This document shows positions 25,919 through 35,297 of a DNA stretch of 64,000 bases, piece after piece (the stretch's first letter is position 1; every line of letters starts with the position of its first letter). The position numbers and the translations under genes are program-made. The notes beneath the pieces are model-generated. The model saw only the letters and a program-made list of their open reading frames with translations. It did no database searches and was not told the DNA's origin. The stretch covers positions 62,001 to 126,000 of the forward strand of contig JAOAKQ010000002.1 of the NCBI GenBank assembly GCA_026419835.1. Direction: 5' to 3'. The stretch comes from Sulfolobales archaeon. GTDB lineage: Archaea > Thermoproteota > Thermoprotei_A > Sulfolobales > NBVN01.

Positions 25919-26809
25919 GTGCCGGGGCGCCACGTGGTCGTGAGGACTGAAGCGCTACTCAGGTGGCTGAGGATTCTGAGGTCTCTCGCTGAGGGGTACC
26001 CAGTCGAGTCCGAGCTGAGGGGGTGGTCCTGGCAGTTCCCGCCGGTTAGACCCAGGTCCTACCTGGGGCTATCGGTTCAGGACGCTGTATCCTACTGCCC
26101 GACGAAGCGCGACGTCTGGCTGAGGAGGGTTGCCGGTGTTAGGGTCCAGCCGACTCAGTACATGAGGACCGGCTCGGCGGTCCACGACGTGGTGTTCTCC
26201 GTAGCCTCCCTAGTTAGGAGGCACTTCAACGCCAACCAGGACTTCGAGAGGCTCTCGAGAGCTGTGGGTAGGGTCGTGGAGTTGAAGAGCCGCGAGTGCC
26301 CCTCGGAGGAGTGCGTTAAGATCGTCAGGAGCGTTGGGTGGTTGACGTACCACACTGCCGCCTCCGAGTGGCTGTGGTCTGGCGCCGGGTCCCTGCCGAT
26401 ACCGGCTACGGCGAGCCTCTGCGAGGTGAGGGTCGATGGGTCCCCGGTGGGGCTGAGCGGTAGCTTGAGGGTGGACTCATTGCCGGTTCCGAACGTAGTC
26501 GTCGACATCAAGACTGGGAGGAAGGTCGAGGCACACGAAGTATCGCTAACGGCGTACGCACTGGCGCTGGAGTCGGCACTTGAAACGCCCGTGGACTTCG
26601 GGCTGCTGGTGTACGTGTGGTGGAGCGGGGGACTTCAGGTAGACCTAAGGGGGGTCTACATAGGCCCGGACCTGAGGAGAATGTTTCTGGATTCGAGAGA
26701 TGAAGCTATAGACATAATACTCTCGAGAAGGGAACCCCCGAATGCCGTTGAGTGCCCGCAGGCGTGTCCCTACGTGGAGGTGTGCGGGCGTGAGAACGCT
26801 CGTAGTTAG
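25919..26809 (+). CDS. csa1: Csa1 (Cas4-family, type I-A acquisition)
   Basis: YCPTKRDVWLRR...; C-terminal CPQACPYVEVCG cysteine cluster; VVDIKTGRKVEAHEVSLTAYALALE nuclease motif. Confidence 0.85.
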   Translation: MPGRHVVVRTEALLRWLRILRSLAEGYPVESELRGWSWQFPPVRPRSYLGLSVQDAVSYCPTKRDVWLRRVAGVRVQPTQYMRTGSAVHDVVFSVASLVRRHFNANQDFERLSRAVGRVVELKSRECPSEECVKIVRSVGWLTYHTAASEWLWSGAGSLPIPATASLCEVRVDGSPVGLSGSLRVDSLPVPNVVVDIKTGRKVEAHEVSLTAYALALESALETPVDFGLLVYVWWSGGLQVDLRGVYIGPDLRRMFLDSRDEAIDIILSRREPPNAVECPQACPYVEVCGRENARS

Positions 26810-27776
26810 CGGCTATGGGGTGAAGATGTCCGTCGAGAAGGGCTCCGTGGTGCTCAAGACTAGGGAGGGGGCGAGCTGCGTACCTCTGAGTGAGGTGGAC
26901 TGCGTTCTAGTGACCACCTCGGGGGTATCGGTAACGTCTAAGGCAATAAGATACTTCACCAAGCTCGGGGTGATGCTGGTGTTCCTCGACTCGAGGGGGA
27001 TGCCTGCGGCAGTGCTCCACCACCCGTTCACGACTAGAACTGTGAGCACTAGGAGAGCGCAGTACGAAGCTCTCTACAACGGTAAAGCCGAGGAGGTCGT
27101 GAAGATCGTCGCCGCCTCTAAGCTGGGGAACCAGGCGGGGTTCGTGAGGAGGATCAGGAGGGAGCTGGGGATCGGCGAGCTAGCCGAGGTGGAGCGCAAA
27201 ATACTTGAGCTAGCCGACAGCATATCTAAGGTCAAGGGCAAGACCTTGAGCGAGCTGAGGTCTGAGGTTGTAAGTGTAGAAGCCACATCAGCAAGGCACT
27301 ACTGGTCGGCGATAGCCTCAATACTGCCGAGAGACCTAGGGTTCGAGGGCAGAGACCAGGACGGCTGCGACGCAGTTAACTGCGCTCTGAACTACGGCTA
27401 CGGAATGCTGTACTCGGTCGTCTGGAAGTACTTGTCGATACACGGTCTAGACCCCTACGCGGGGTTCCTCCACGTGGATAGGTCCGGGAAACCCGTCCTC
27501 ACGTTCGACGTCGTGGAGGTGTTTAGAGTGCCGGCGGTGGACCTTCCGGTTGTTAGAGCGCTAAGGCAGGGTGTGAAGCTCGAGGTAAGAAACTGCCTTC
27601 TGGGTCGCGAGTCTAGAGCTAAGGTATCGTCGGTAGTGCTTAGAGCTATGAGGGAGAAGTACTCCGCGTACGGGGAGGTAAAGGATCTGGAGGAGTGGGT
27701 GAGCAGCTTCTCGTCGGCGTTGGCCTCCTACCTGAGGGGCGAGTCCCAGGTGAGGCCCCTGGTCTTCAGGTGGTAA
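26790..27776 (+). CDS. cas1: CRISPR-associated endonuclease Cas1
   Basis: VRTLVVSGYGVKMSVEKGSVVLKTREGASCVPLSEVDCVLV...; likely start GTG 26790 (ORF track start 26742). Confidence 0.93.
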   Translation: MRTLVVSGYGVKMSVEKGSVVLKTREGASCVPLSEVDCVLVTTSGVSVTSKAIRYFTKLGVMLVFLDSRGMPAAVLHHPFTTRTVSTRRAQYEALYNGKAEEVVKIVAASKLGNQAGFVRRIRRELGIGELAEVERKILELADSISKVKGKTLSELRSEVVSVEATSARHYWSAIASILPRDLGFEGRDQDGCDAVNCALNYGYGMLYSVVWKYLSIHGLDPYAGFLHVDRSGKPVLTFDVVEVFRVPAVDLPVVRALRQGVKLEVRNCLLGRESRAKVSSVVLRAMREKYSAYGEVKDLEEWVSSFSSALASYLRGESQVRPLVFRW

Positions 27777-27778
27777 CC

Positions 27779-28075
27779 GTGAGGACTCTAGTAGTGTACG
27801 ATATAGGAGACAACCTCACTAGGGAGGAGTTCGCCAGGAAGCTGAAGCAGCTTGGGTTGGAGAGGATACAGAGGTCGTGTTTTCTAGGCAGGGGCGGCAT
27901 CGAGCTGGCTAAGACCGTGGTTAGGATTGCCGAGAGGACCGTGAATGCGAGGAGAGACGTGGTTCACGTGTTTCTTCTCGACGAGTACAGCTTTAGGAGC
28001 ATGAGGTGCGTAGGCAGGCCCCTTAATTGGGGGAGGACCGAGGGGGTCGAATTTGTTGGTGGCTACGGTACGTAA
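27779..28075 (+). CDS. cas2: CRISPR-associated endoribonuclease Cas2
   Basis: VRTLVVYDIGDNLTREEFARKLKQLGLERIQRSCFLGRGG; start GTG 27779 (ORF track start 27695). Confidence 0.93.
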   Translation: MRTLVVYDIGDNLTREEFARKLKQLGLERIQRSCFLGRGGIELAKTVVRIAERTVNARRDVVHVFLLDEYSFRSMRCVGRPLNWGRTEGVEFVGGYGT

Positions 28076-28607
28076 CTACGTAACCTCCGCGGACGTGAAG
28101 GAGTACGTGTACTGCCCGGCGATAGTCTGGATCAGGCACGTACTGAACGTAGAAGAACCGCAGGACTTCAACATGGCTTTCGGAAGGTCTAAGTCGTACC
28201 GCCTAGACGTTCTAGAGAGAGTGGGCGTTCGAAAGCCCTGGTCGTTCGAGGTCTTCCTCAGGAATCCGTCTAAAGGTATTGCCGGAGTAGTGGATGTCGT
28301 CGGGGGTAGCGGGAGGTTCGAGGTGGTGGAGCTCAAGGCCTTCCGGAGGCGGAGCTTTAGTCACTTCAAGTCTCAGCTGATGTTCCACGCGTACCTAGTG
28401 TCTACTACTATGGGACCGGTTACGAGGGCCTACCTAGTCCTAGATGATAGAGTAAGGGCCTACGTAGTTAACGAGACCGCCACGAGGGATGTCGAGCGGA
28501 TTATCGAGGGGGTCAGGAGGGTTAGGGAATCCGAGAGACCCCCGCGGGCATCTAGAAGTTGGAAGTGTCGTCTGTGCTGGTACAGGAGGTACTGCCCTAG
28601 CGCCTAG
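28053..28607 (+). CDS. cas4: CRISPR-associated exonuclease Cas4
   Basis: VTSADVKEYVYCPAIVWIRHVL; VVELKAFRRRSFSHFKSQLMFHAYLV; WKCRLCWYRRYCPSA. Confidence 0.9.
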   Translation: MLVATVRNYVTSADVKEYVYCPAIVWIRHVLNVEEPQDFNMAFGRSKSYRLDVLERVGVRKPWSFEVFLRNPSKGIAGVVDVVGGSGRFEVVELKAFRRRSFSHFKSQLMFHAYLVSTTMGPVTRAYLVLDDRVRAYVVNETATRDVERIIEGVRRVRESERPPRASRSWKCRLCWYRRYCPSA

Positions 28608-28649
28608 AGCGTGTTTATATGTATCGCCTAAGAAGTATTACGGAGAATC

Positions 28650-29285
28650 ATGGGGAGGGTCTTCATAGTATCGCTCGGTTTTCACGAGGATGTGGTTATG
28701 AGGATGTTCGTAAGTAGGTCCATCACCGAGAAAGATAGGGTCTACTTGATAACCGGTAGCAAAGCTCAGCAGGTTGCTTCCGCGTACGATTCGCTAGTAG
28801 CTCTCTGTAGAAAAATGAAGCTCCCAGACCCGGAGCTAGTGGAAATACCCATGGACTTGTTCGGCGGCGTTAGTAGAATCGTAGAGATCCTGAAGAGAGC
28901 CGACGAAGAGATAGTGGTAGACCTGTCGGGCGGCATGAGGTACCTCCTCGTGTTCGCTCTGGTGGCGCTATTCCTATCGGGTCGATCGGCGACGATATAC
29001 GTACGGCCGGAAAGTGGTGAGGACATTGAGATAAAGGTTCCCAGGCAGGTTCTGGAGATAGCTAGAAACCCCCCGAGGGGTATTCACGTTGAAATCCTGA
29101 GAGCGGTTCGCGATAGCGAAGGCATCTCCGCGAAGGACTTGTCTAGAGTTTTAGGCAAGTCCGCTAAGACTATTGCTAACTGCCTCACGGAACTCGGTAG
29201 ACTCGGGCTAATCTCTAGAAGAGGGAGAGGGGGAGGCGTGTACTTAACCGAACTCGGTAGGCTAGTACTAGCACTTGCTGGGTAG
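28650..29285 (+). CDS. csa3: Csa3-like CARF-wHTH CRISPR regulator
   Basis: VDLSGGMRYLLVFALVAL CARF-type motif, C-terminal winged HTH (EGISAKDLSRVLGKSAKTIANCLTELGRLGLISRRG). Confidence 0.85.
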   Translation: MGRVFIVSLGFHEDVVMRMFVSRSITEKDRVYLITGSKAQQVASAYDSLVALCRKMKLPDPELVEIPMDLFGGVSRIVEILKRADEEIVVDLSGGMRYLLVFALVALFLSGRSATIYVRPESGEDIEIKVPRQVLEIARNPPRGIHVEILRAVRDSEGISAKDLSRVLGKSAKTIANCLTELGRLGLISRRGRGGGVYLTELGRLVLALAG

Positions 29286-29290
29286 TTGGC

Positions 29291-30196
29291 GTGCTGGTTC
29301 AGGTCGCTAGACTGGCGGTCGTCCCCCTAGCGGACTGCGTGGCGCCACCTGTCACCTCCAAGATACTCAAGTACTGCTACGGAGGGAACATACCCAGGAG
29401 AATTGTTGGCAGTCTCATCAACGTATCTATCTCAATGCTCTTCAGGAGCGGTAGGGCTCTGTACTCTATCGATGGAGCTCCGGAGCCTCTAGTACTGAAA
29501 GCCGGTGAGAGGTACTCGGCCAGGCTTTCCATCGTAGACAGCACGGCGGACTTCGTGGATAGGGTCAACAAGCTCGGCCTCGACTCCTTCAACTGCGAGT
29601 CGCCGTACGGGAGCTACCACATCTCGATATCCGAGATCGAGGTCGTACCGCTGGAGAAGCTGGGCATGGACCTCCCCAGGGTGTTTAAGGTAGTGTTCCA
29701 CACACCAACCATCCTGAACTCCAAGCTGATGTCGCCACCCCCACTAGCTAGTAAGGTCGCAGCGGCTCACAAGCTCATGCCCCAGCCATCCTTCATCTTC
29801 TCCCACCTCCTCAGGTTCTGGAATGCCTACGCACCGCCGGAGCGCAAGCTGGGGAAGCCCAGCGAGTGGGCACCGTACTTGCTCGGAAGAATGGCCGACG
29901 TATCCCTGGTGGAACTGGACTACAGAGTTAGAGCTGTGACCGCGGTGGTGGGTAAGGACGATAGGGGGAGGCTCAGGAAGTCTCGGGGGTTCGTAGGCTG
30001 GGTAGTGTACGAATCGAAAGCCAATAGAAAGCTCCACGACATAGTATCGAAACTACTAGCACTAGCATCACTCGTAGGTGTAGGAAGGTCTAGAGGACTA
30101 GGATTTGGGCACGTATCCGTAGAAGTTCCGGCTACTCCCGAGATAGAGCCTAAAGAAACCCCAAATAGTAGGAACGCAGAAGGTTGGCGTACGTAG
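29291..30196 (+). CDS. cas6: CRISPR-associated endoribonuclease Cas6
   Basis: Two ferredoxin-like halves; glycine-rich loop GVGRSRGLGFGHV near C-terminus. Confidence 0.88.
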   Translation: MLVQVARLAVVPLADCVAPPVTSKILKYCYGGNIPRRIVGSLINVSISMLFRSGRALYSIDGAPEPLVLKAGERYSARLSIVDSTADFVDRVNKLGLDSFNCESPYGSYHISISEIEVVPLEKLGMDLPRVFKVVFHTPTILNSKLMSPPPLASKVAAAHKLMPQPSFIFSHLLRFWNAYAPPERKLGKPSEWAPYLLGRMADVSLVELDYRVRAVTAVVGKDDRGRLRKSRGFVGWVVYESKANRKLHDIVSKLLALASLVGVGRSRGLGFGHVSVEVPATPEIEPKETPNSRNAEGWRT

Positions 30197-30207
30197 CGAA
30201 AGCTTAG

Positions 30208-30292
30208 CGCCGGGGGCGGGATTCGAACCCGCGTGGGCCGCTAGCCCACCGGCTCTCCAGGCCGGCCCCTTAGACCGCTCGGGCACCCCGGC
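30208..30292 (-). tRNA. tRNA-Ser(GGA)
   Basis: RC GCCGGGGTGCCCGAGCGGTCTAAGGGGCCGGCCTGGAGAGCCGG...GCGGGTTCGAATCCCGCCCCCGGCG; 7-bp acceptor, long variable arm, loop CTGGAGA. Confidence 0.95.
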
Positions 30293-30340
30293 TCCAAGCT
30301 TTCGCTGTTTTGAAGTATATAAAAACTTGTGGCACTCCGC

Positions 30341-30649
30341 CTACTTCAGGACCTCTATCTCTATGTACACGTCGTCCGGTACTCTTATCCTCATTATCTG
30401 CCTCATGAACTTCTCGTCGGCCTCTACGTCTATGAGTCTCTTGTGGATCCTCATTTCCCACTTCTCGTAAACCTTAGTTCCCTCTCCGTGCGGTGGTACC
30501 AGGACCGGTACGACCATTCTCTTCGTGGGTAGTGGTATGGGGCCGGATATCCTGATTCCGAGCTTTCTAGCGTGGTCGACTATCTGCTCAGCTACTTGGT
30601 TTAGGTGTAGCACGTTCACACTCCACAGCCTGATCCTGACCTTGGCCAT
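30341..30649 (-). CDS. rps10: 30S ribosomal protein uS10
   Basis: [44 protein letters not shown]. Confidence 0.95.
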   Translation of the reverse strand: MAKVRIRLWSVNVLHLNQVAEQIVDHARKLGIRISGPIPLPTKRMVVPVLVPPHGEGTKVYEKWEMRIHKRLIDVEADEKFMRQIMRIRVPDDVYIEIEVLK

Positions 30650-30676
30650 CAGGGGCTACCCGGACGGTGGAGATTG

Positions 30677-31999
30677 CTAGGTCTTCAGCTCTACCTTAGC
30701 CGCCACCACGTCGATGATAGTACCTATACCGACAGTCTTACCCATATCCCTCATAGCGAATCTTCCGAGCTGCGGGAACTCGCTGTACTTCTCAACTACC
30801 ATGGGCTTGATGGGCTTGAACTTAACTAGAGCCGACTCACCGGCCTTAATGAACTGCGGGTTCTTCTCAACTATCTGACCAGTCTTCGGGTCCAGCCTAC
30901 CGATTATCTCGACTATCCTAGCGGCGATGGAGGCTGTATGCGCGTGGATAACTGGTGTGTAGCCTACGTGAATAGCCGATGGGTGCCACATAACGAATAT
31001 TCTAGCGGTGAACTCCTCAACAACCGTCGGCGGTCTATCTGGGTGGCCGACTACGTCGCCCCTCTTGATCTGCTCCTTAGCTACACCCCTAACGTTGAAC
31101 CCTACGTTATCTCCCGGCAGCGCCTCGTCGAGCCTCTCGTGGTGCATTTCAATAGACCTCACATCCCCCACGATGCCCGGGGGCATGAAGACAACCTTAT
31201 CGCCGACCTTTAGCTTACCGGTCTCTACCCTACCGACAGGTACCGTACCGACACCCGAGATGCTGTAGACTTCCTGTATTGGGAGCCTCAGGGGCTTGTC
31301 AACGGGCTTCGGCGGTTCTTTAGATACGTCCAGTGCTTGAACTAGTGTCAGACCCTTGTACCAGGGCATTCGGGTCGACGGACTCAGTATGTTATCTCCG
31401 AGCCAGCCGGACACCGGTACGAAGGGTATCTCATCGACTCTATAGCCGAGGGTCCTCAGGAACTTCTTCATGACGTCGACGATCTGCCTGTACCTAGCTT
31501 CACTCCACGCCGGGTCAGTTATATCCATCTTAGTAATAGCAACAACTAAGTTCTCGATACCCATGGTCCTAGCTAGAATAGCGTGCTCGCGCGTCTGACC
31601 CTCGGGACTCATACCGGCCTCGAACTCACCGGTCTTAGCTGAAACTACTAGTAGAGCTGCGTCGGCCTGGCTAGTCCCCGTGATCATGTTCTTAACGAAG
31701 TCTCTGTGCCCTGGGGCGTCTATGATTGTCCAGTAGTACTTCGGTGTCTCGAACTTCATGAACGAAAGAGCTATGGTTAGACCTCTCTCCCTCTCCTCCT
31801 TCAGCCTATCCAGGAACCAGGCGAACTTCTCTGACTCCTTACCGGCCTTCTTAGCGGCCTCCTCAACCTCCTTAGCTGTCTTCGGGTCTATAGCTCCCAG
31901 TAGTAGGAGCATGTGGCCTACTAGAGTGCTCTTACCGTGGTCTACGTGCCCGATTACCACTAGGTTCATGTGCGGCTTAGCCGGTCTTCTACTCACCAT
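30677..31999 (-). CDS. tuf: Translation elongation factor EF-1 alpha
   Basis: NLVVIGHVDHGKSTLVGHML, DAPGHRDFVKNMITG. Confidence 0.97.
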   Translation of the reverse strand: MVSRRPAKPHMNLVVIGHVDHGKSTLVGHMLLLLGAIDPKTAKEVEEAAKKAGKESEKFAWFLDRLKEERERGLTIALSFMKFETPKYYWTIIDAPGHRDFVKNMITGTSQADAALLVVSAKTGEFEAGMSPEGQTREHAILARTMGIENLVVAITKMDITDPAWSEARYRQIVDVMKKFLRTLGYRVDEIPFVPVSGWLGDNILSPSTRMPWYKGLTLVQALDVSKEPPKPVDKPLRLPIQEVYSISGVGTVPVGRVETGKLKVGDKVVFMPPGIVGDVRSIEMHHERLDEALPGDNVGFNVRGVAKEQIKRGDVVGHPDRPPTVVEEFTARIFVMWHPSAIHVGYTPVIHAHTASIAARIVEIIGRLDPKTGQIVEKNPQFIKAGESALVKFKPIKPMVVEKYSEFPQLGRFAMRDMGKTVGIGTIIDVVAAKVELKT

Positions 32000-32121
32000 C
32001 GCTCACCCCACATCTTAGTCCTCAATCTAATCTCCACAAAGTATATAAAGCTTACTCCGAGCCATTGGGTAGTGTTAGAATTCATTGAGTAAAGCATAGA
32101 GCGGCGTAGGTACGAAAAGGA

Positions 32122-33153
32122 CTAGTCTTTCAATCTCCAGAGACTTGATTCAAGCGGTTTTTCGGCAATACCCTTCTCAGTGATTATAGCGGTTACGAGT
32201 TCCGGTGGGGTTATATCGAAAGCTGGGTTGAGCACTTCTACTGTAGGAACCGTTATGTATAGCTTTGAGAGAACGGTCCTCACTTCGTCAGGATTTCTCT
32301 CCTCTATTACAACCCTCTCAATGCTGCCACCGAACTCTATAGTCGACGTCGGGGCCGCTACGTAGAAGGGTACTCTATGCCTATCGGCTAGAACGGCTAT
32401 CGTGTAAGTACCGATCTTATTTATAACGTAACCCGGCGGAACTATCCTATCGGCACCCACGATAACCTTCGAAACCATTCCCTTACTCATAACGTAGCCG
32501 ACCATGCTGTCGGTAATTAGCTTAACCGGTATTCCCTCCTTCATTAGCTCCCACACGTTCAGTCTAGCACCCTGGAGCATGGGTCTGGTTTCCGTGGTTA
32601 TAACCTCGATCTTCCTACCGGCTTGCCAGGCAGCTCTAATAACTCCGAGAGCCGTTCCGTAGGCTACGGTCGCTAGAGTACCTGCGTTGCAGTGAGTTAG
32701 AACCCTGTCGCCGTCCTCTATGAGCTTAGCTCCCACCTCCCCTATTCTTCTGTTGACCTCTACGTCTTCTTCGTGCATTCTGAGAGCTTCCCTTATGACA
32801 GCTTCTCTAAGTTCACTAGCGCTCGAGTGATCGGCCTTAACTACGGACTCAACCCTCTTTAAGGCCCAGAAGATGTTCACCGCCGTCGGTCTAGTTCTCC
32901 TCATTCTCTCAACTACCTTCAGAAGGTCGAGCCTCAGCTTCTCGACATCCTCACTTCTGGACTTCACGGCCGCTAGCGCGACTCCTAGCGCCGCAGCTAC
33001 TCCTATAGCTGGAGCCCCCCTGATCTCCATTCTCTCTATAGCTACGGCGACGCGCTCCGGGTCCTCCGTTTCTACGTACTCCTCCTCCCACGGGATCTTG
33101 AGAGTGTTGATCCACCTAACCCTACCCCCGACCCACTCAACGGACTTCAGCAT
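32122..33153 (-). CDS. mtnA: S-methyl-5-thioribose-1-phosphate isomerase / eIF2B alpha-like
   Basis: MEIRGAPAIGVAAALG, TRPTAVNIFWALKRV, THCNAGTLATVAYGTALGVIR. Confidence 0.9.
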   Translation of the reverse strand: MLKSVEWVGGRVRWINTLKIPWEEEYVETEDPERVAVAIERMEIRGAPAIGVAAALGVALAAVKSRSEDVEKLRLDLLKVVERMRRTRPTAVNIFWALKRVESVVKADHSSASELREAVIREALRMHEEDVEVNRRIGEVGAKLIEDGDRVLTHCNAGTLATVAYGTALGVIRAAWQAGRKIEVITTETRPMLQGARLNVWELMKEGIPVKLITDSMVGYVMSKGMVSKVIVGADRIVPPGYVINKIGTYTIAVLADRHRVPFYVAAPTSTIEFGGSIERVVIEERNPDEVRTVLSKLYITVPTVEVLNPAFDITPPELVTAIITEKGIAEKPLESSLWRLKD

Positions 33154-33290
33154 ACAGACACTCTAAGTAAGCCAGCTGCGTATACGCTAATAAGTGTAGA
33201 CTCTACGAACGTTCTCCGCGCGCGGATAGCGCTCACACTAGTAATCTCTTAGCTATTTTACCGCGCAGTAGCTAGATCTCAGGGAGGGAG

Positions 33291-33638
33291 ATGGAGGTTA
33301 AGAAGGCTGGTGGTGTGTTCTACGTAAGGCTAGACGACGGAAGTAAGGCGTACGTAGCTACTGAAATCGAGAGCGGTGTTATAAAGATCCTGGAAACCTA
33401 CGTCCCGGAGCAGCACCGCGGCAGAGGCTACGCCAAGGCGCTCGTAGAGAAGGTAGTGGAGTACGCTAGAAGCGGTAATCTGAAGATACTTCCGGTATGC
33501 AGCTACGCCATAAGCTACTTTATGAAGAATAGGGAGCTGAGAGAGCTGCTAGCGGATAGTGTGAGGAACCTCTCGGACGAGGAGTGGAGGAGGCTCTACG
33601 AGGAAAGAATCCGGGAGGAAGCTAGAAAGAGGAGCTAG
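33291..33638 (+). CDS. GNAT-family N-acetyltransferase-like protein
   Basis: ESGVIKILETYVPEQHRGRGYAKALVEKVVEYAR...VCSYAISYFMK. Confidence 0.8.
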   Translation: MEVKKAGGVFYVRLDDGSKAYVATEIESGVIKILETYVPEQHRGRGYAKALVEKVVEYARSGNLKILPVCSYAISYFMKNRELRELLADSVRNLSDEEWRRLYEERIREEARKRS

Positions 33639-33640
33639 TC

Positions 33641-33726
33641 CTTTCAATTCTATCGTTCAGATTCCTCTGCGCTCCTATTGTCTGAGGGCCTATGAACTTC
33701 ATCTTGGGAGTAGACCGGGGTCTACA
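33641..33726 (-). repeat. Solitary intact CRISPR repeat plus leader-like sequence (unit A)
   Basis: 33641..33664 identical 24/24 to array repeat; adjoining ATTGTCTGAGGG and CTTGGGAG blocks shared with array leader; GTAGACC-GG-GGTCTAC dyad. Confidence 0.8.
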
Positions 33727-33943
33727 TACCTAACTTAATTGCGTACCTACCGGGCTTGCTAATACCCATCAGCTTAGCTAGCCTGGACCTCTCCGGGTCT
33801 ATAACGATTACCACACCAGACCAGGTATCTGTGAACGTGGTTGATCCGCAGGATGGACATGTCTCTACTTCGTGGGGTACCAGTAGGCGGCATCTAGAGC
33901 ACGCTTTAAACGCTTTCCCGGGTCCTCTACTCACCGCTACCAC
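33722..33943 (-). CDS. spt4: Transcription elongation factor Spt4 / RpoE2
   Basis: KACSRCRLLVPHEVETCPSCGSTTFTDTWSGVVIVIDPERSRLAKLMGI. Confidence 0.93.
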   Translation of the reverse strand: MVAVSRGPGKAFKACSRCRLLVPHEVETCPSCGSTTFTDTWSGVVIVIDPERSRLAKLMGISKPGRYAIKLGM

Positions 33944-34469
33944 CTGAGGCTATCTTACCCAGCCCTGGCTGCCTCATAGTGAGAGCGATCCTAATCATAG
34001 AAGGTCGAGCTATGGATACCGCAGTTATTCTTCCGCGCACTACATCACCTTTAGATATCCTCAGCTTGGTCTCCTCACCCTCTAGAACGCCGGTTTCTTC
34101 GTGGTAAACCATCCTATCGTCCGCTATTTGAGATATGTGAACTAGAGCGTCCATAGGGCCTATGTTTACGAATACTCCAATTCTCTTTACATCAACAACA
34201 ACTCCATCCACTACTTCGTTAACTACTGGGTAGAAAGTCAGTAACTCGAGAACCGCTCTATGGTAGGTAGCTCCATCACCCGGTACTATAGTTCCCTCAG
34301 GCTCTACATCGATGTCGGTTATTGCTAGAATAAGCCCTAGGTCTGGGTGTAGGCTACCGACGTACTTCTCGCTAAGCACCTCGCTAGCCGTTTTAACTAG
34401 GTCCTCACCGAACTTGCTGGGAGGTATTCTCACTACGTCCTCGACTTTCACGAGTCTGTACATCTTCAA
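33927..34469 (-). CDS. rpo7: DNA-directed RNA polymerase subunit Rpo7 (E')
   Basis: MYRLVKVEDVVRIPPSKFGEDL...S1 domain. Confidence 0.93.
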   Translation of the reverse strand: MKMYRLVKVEDVVRIPPSKFGEDLVKTASEVLSEKYVGSLHPDLGLILAITDIDVEPEGTIVPGDGATYHRAVLELLTFYPVVNEVVDGVVVDVKRIGVFVNIGPMDALVHISQIADDRMVYHEETGVLEGEETKLRISKGDVVRGRITAVSIARPSMIRIALTMRQPGLGKIASGGSGE

Positions 34470-34605
34470 TCACTCAGCTCTCCGTAGGTAGGTCTCGGAA
34501 CGCGTATAAAAGCAAGTGCTCCCAACCTGAGGTTCGCAGTTCGAGAGTGGGTTGCTAAGTGAGTTCTTTTTAGATCGGGTGCGGTGACTCTACTGGTGGT
34601 GTTAA

Positions 34606-35100
34606 TTGGGTGAGGTCAGGAAGATCGAGGTAGTGGATATTCCGCGCGCTGAGGGAGTAAACGTAATTCTAGGTCAGTCCCACTTTATAAAGACGGTTGA
34701 GGACCTGTACGAAGCTCTAGTAACCTCCGTTCCAAACGTTAGGTTCGGTGTGGCGTTCTGCGAATCGAGCGGTAAGAGACTGATTAGGTACGATGGAAAC
34801 GACGAGGAGCTGGTGTCGCTAGCTATTGAAGCGGCTAGAAGAGTCGGTGCCGGGCACTTCTTCGCCATCTACCTAAGAAATGCTTGGCCTATTAACGTAG
34901 TGGACTCTATCAGAAAGGTTAGCGAGGTAGTGGCGCTGTACGCAGCTTCAGCTAATCCTATGCAGGTAATCGTAGCGGAAACGGACCTGGGGAGAAGCGT
35001 TCTCGGAGTAGTAGACGGTGGAGCGCCCCTAGGTGTTGAAGGAGATTATGATAAGAAGGAGAGACACGCACTACTAAGAAAGATCGGCTACAAGAAGTAG
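34606..35100 (+). CDS. Adenosine-specific kinase family protein (PF04008-like)
   Basis: [48 protein letters not shown]. Confidence 0.85.
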   Translation: MGEVRKIEVVDIPRAEGVNVILGQSHFIKTVEDLYEALVTSVPNVRFGVAFCESSGKRLIRYDGNDEELVSLAIEAARRVGAGHFFAIYLRNAWPINVVDSIRKVSEVVALYAASANPMQVIVAETDLGRSVLGVVDGGAPLGVEGDYDKKERHALLRKIGYKK

Positions 35101-35297
35101 AACCCGGTTCACGTATTAGCTCCACACCGGTGGAGTCTAGAGCTGGGTGGTGAGCCGAGAGAGTTTCGGAGCTAAGTCTTTGAAGTACGGAAGTGCTAGC
35201 GGAGCTTCCGCGGTTCAGTGAATCAGCATGCTAAAGCGCTAAGCTGCGTGAGTATCTTATTTTCTACACTGTAGTGCAATAGCTGCTGTGGAAACTG

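Noticed and set aside
25427-25950. ORFs 25427..25705 and 25717..25950
   Set aside because: Cover the leader and dyad-rich regulatory region, with low-complexity translation; overlap the csa1 start
30098-30286. ORF 30098..30286 (-)
   Set aside because: Antisense to cas6 and through tRNA-Ser; translation is of the tRNA sequence
30208-30292. tRNA-Ser as a confirmed integration site of a mobile element
   Set aside because: No integrase gene or partial tRNA-Ser duplicate was found in the window; kept only as a speculative boundary
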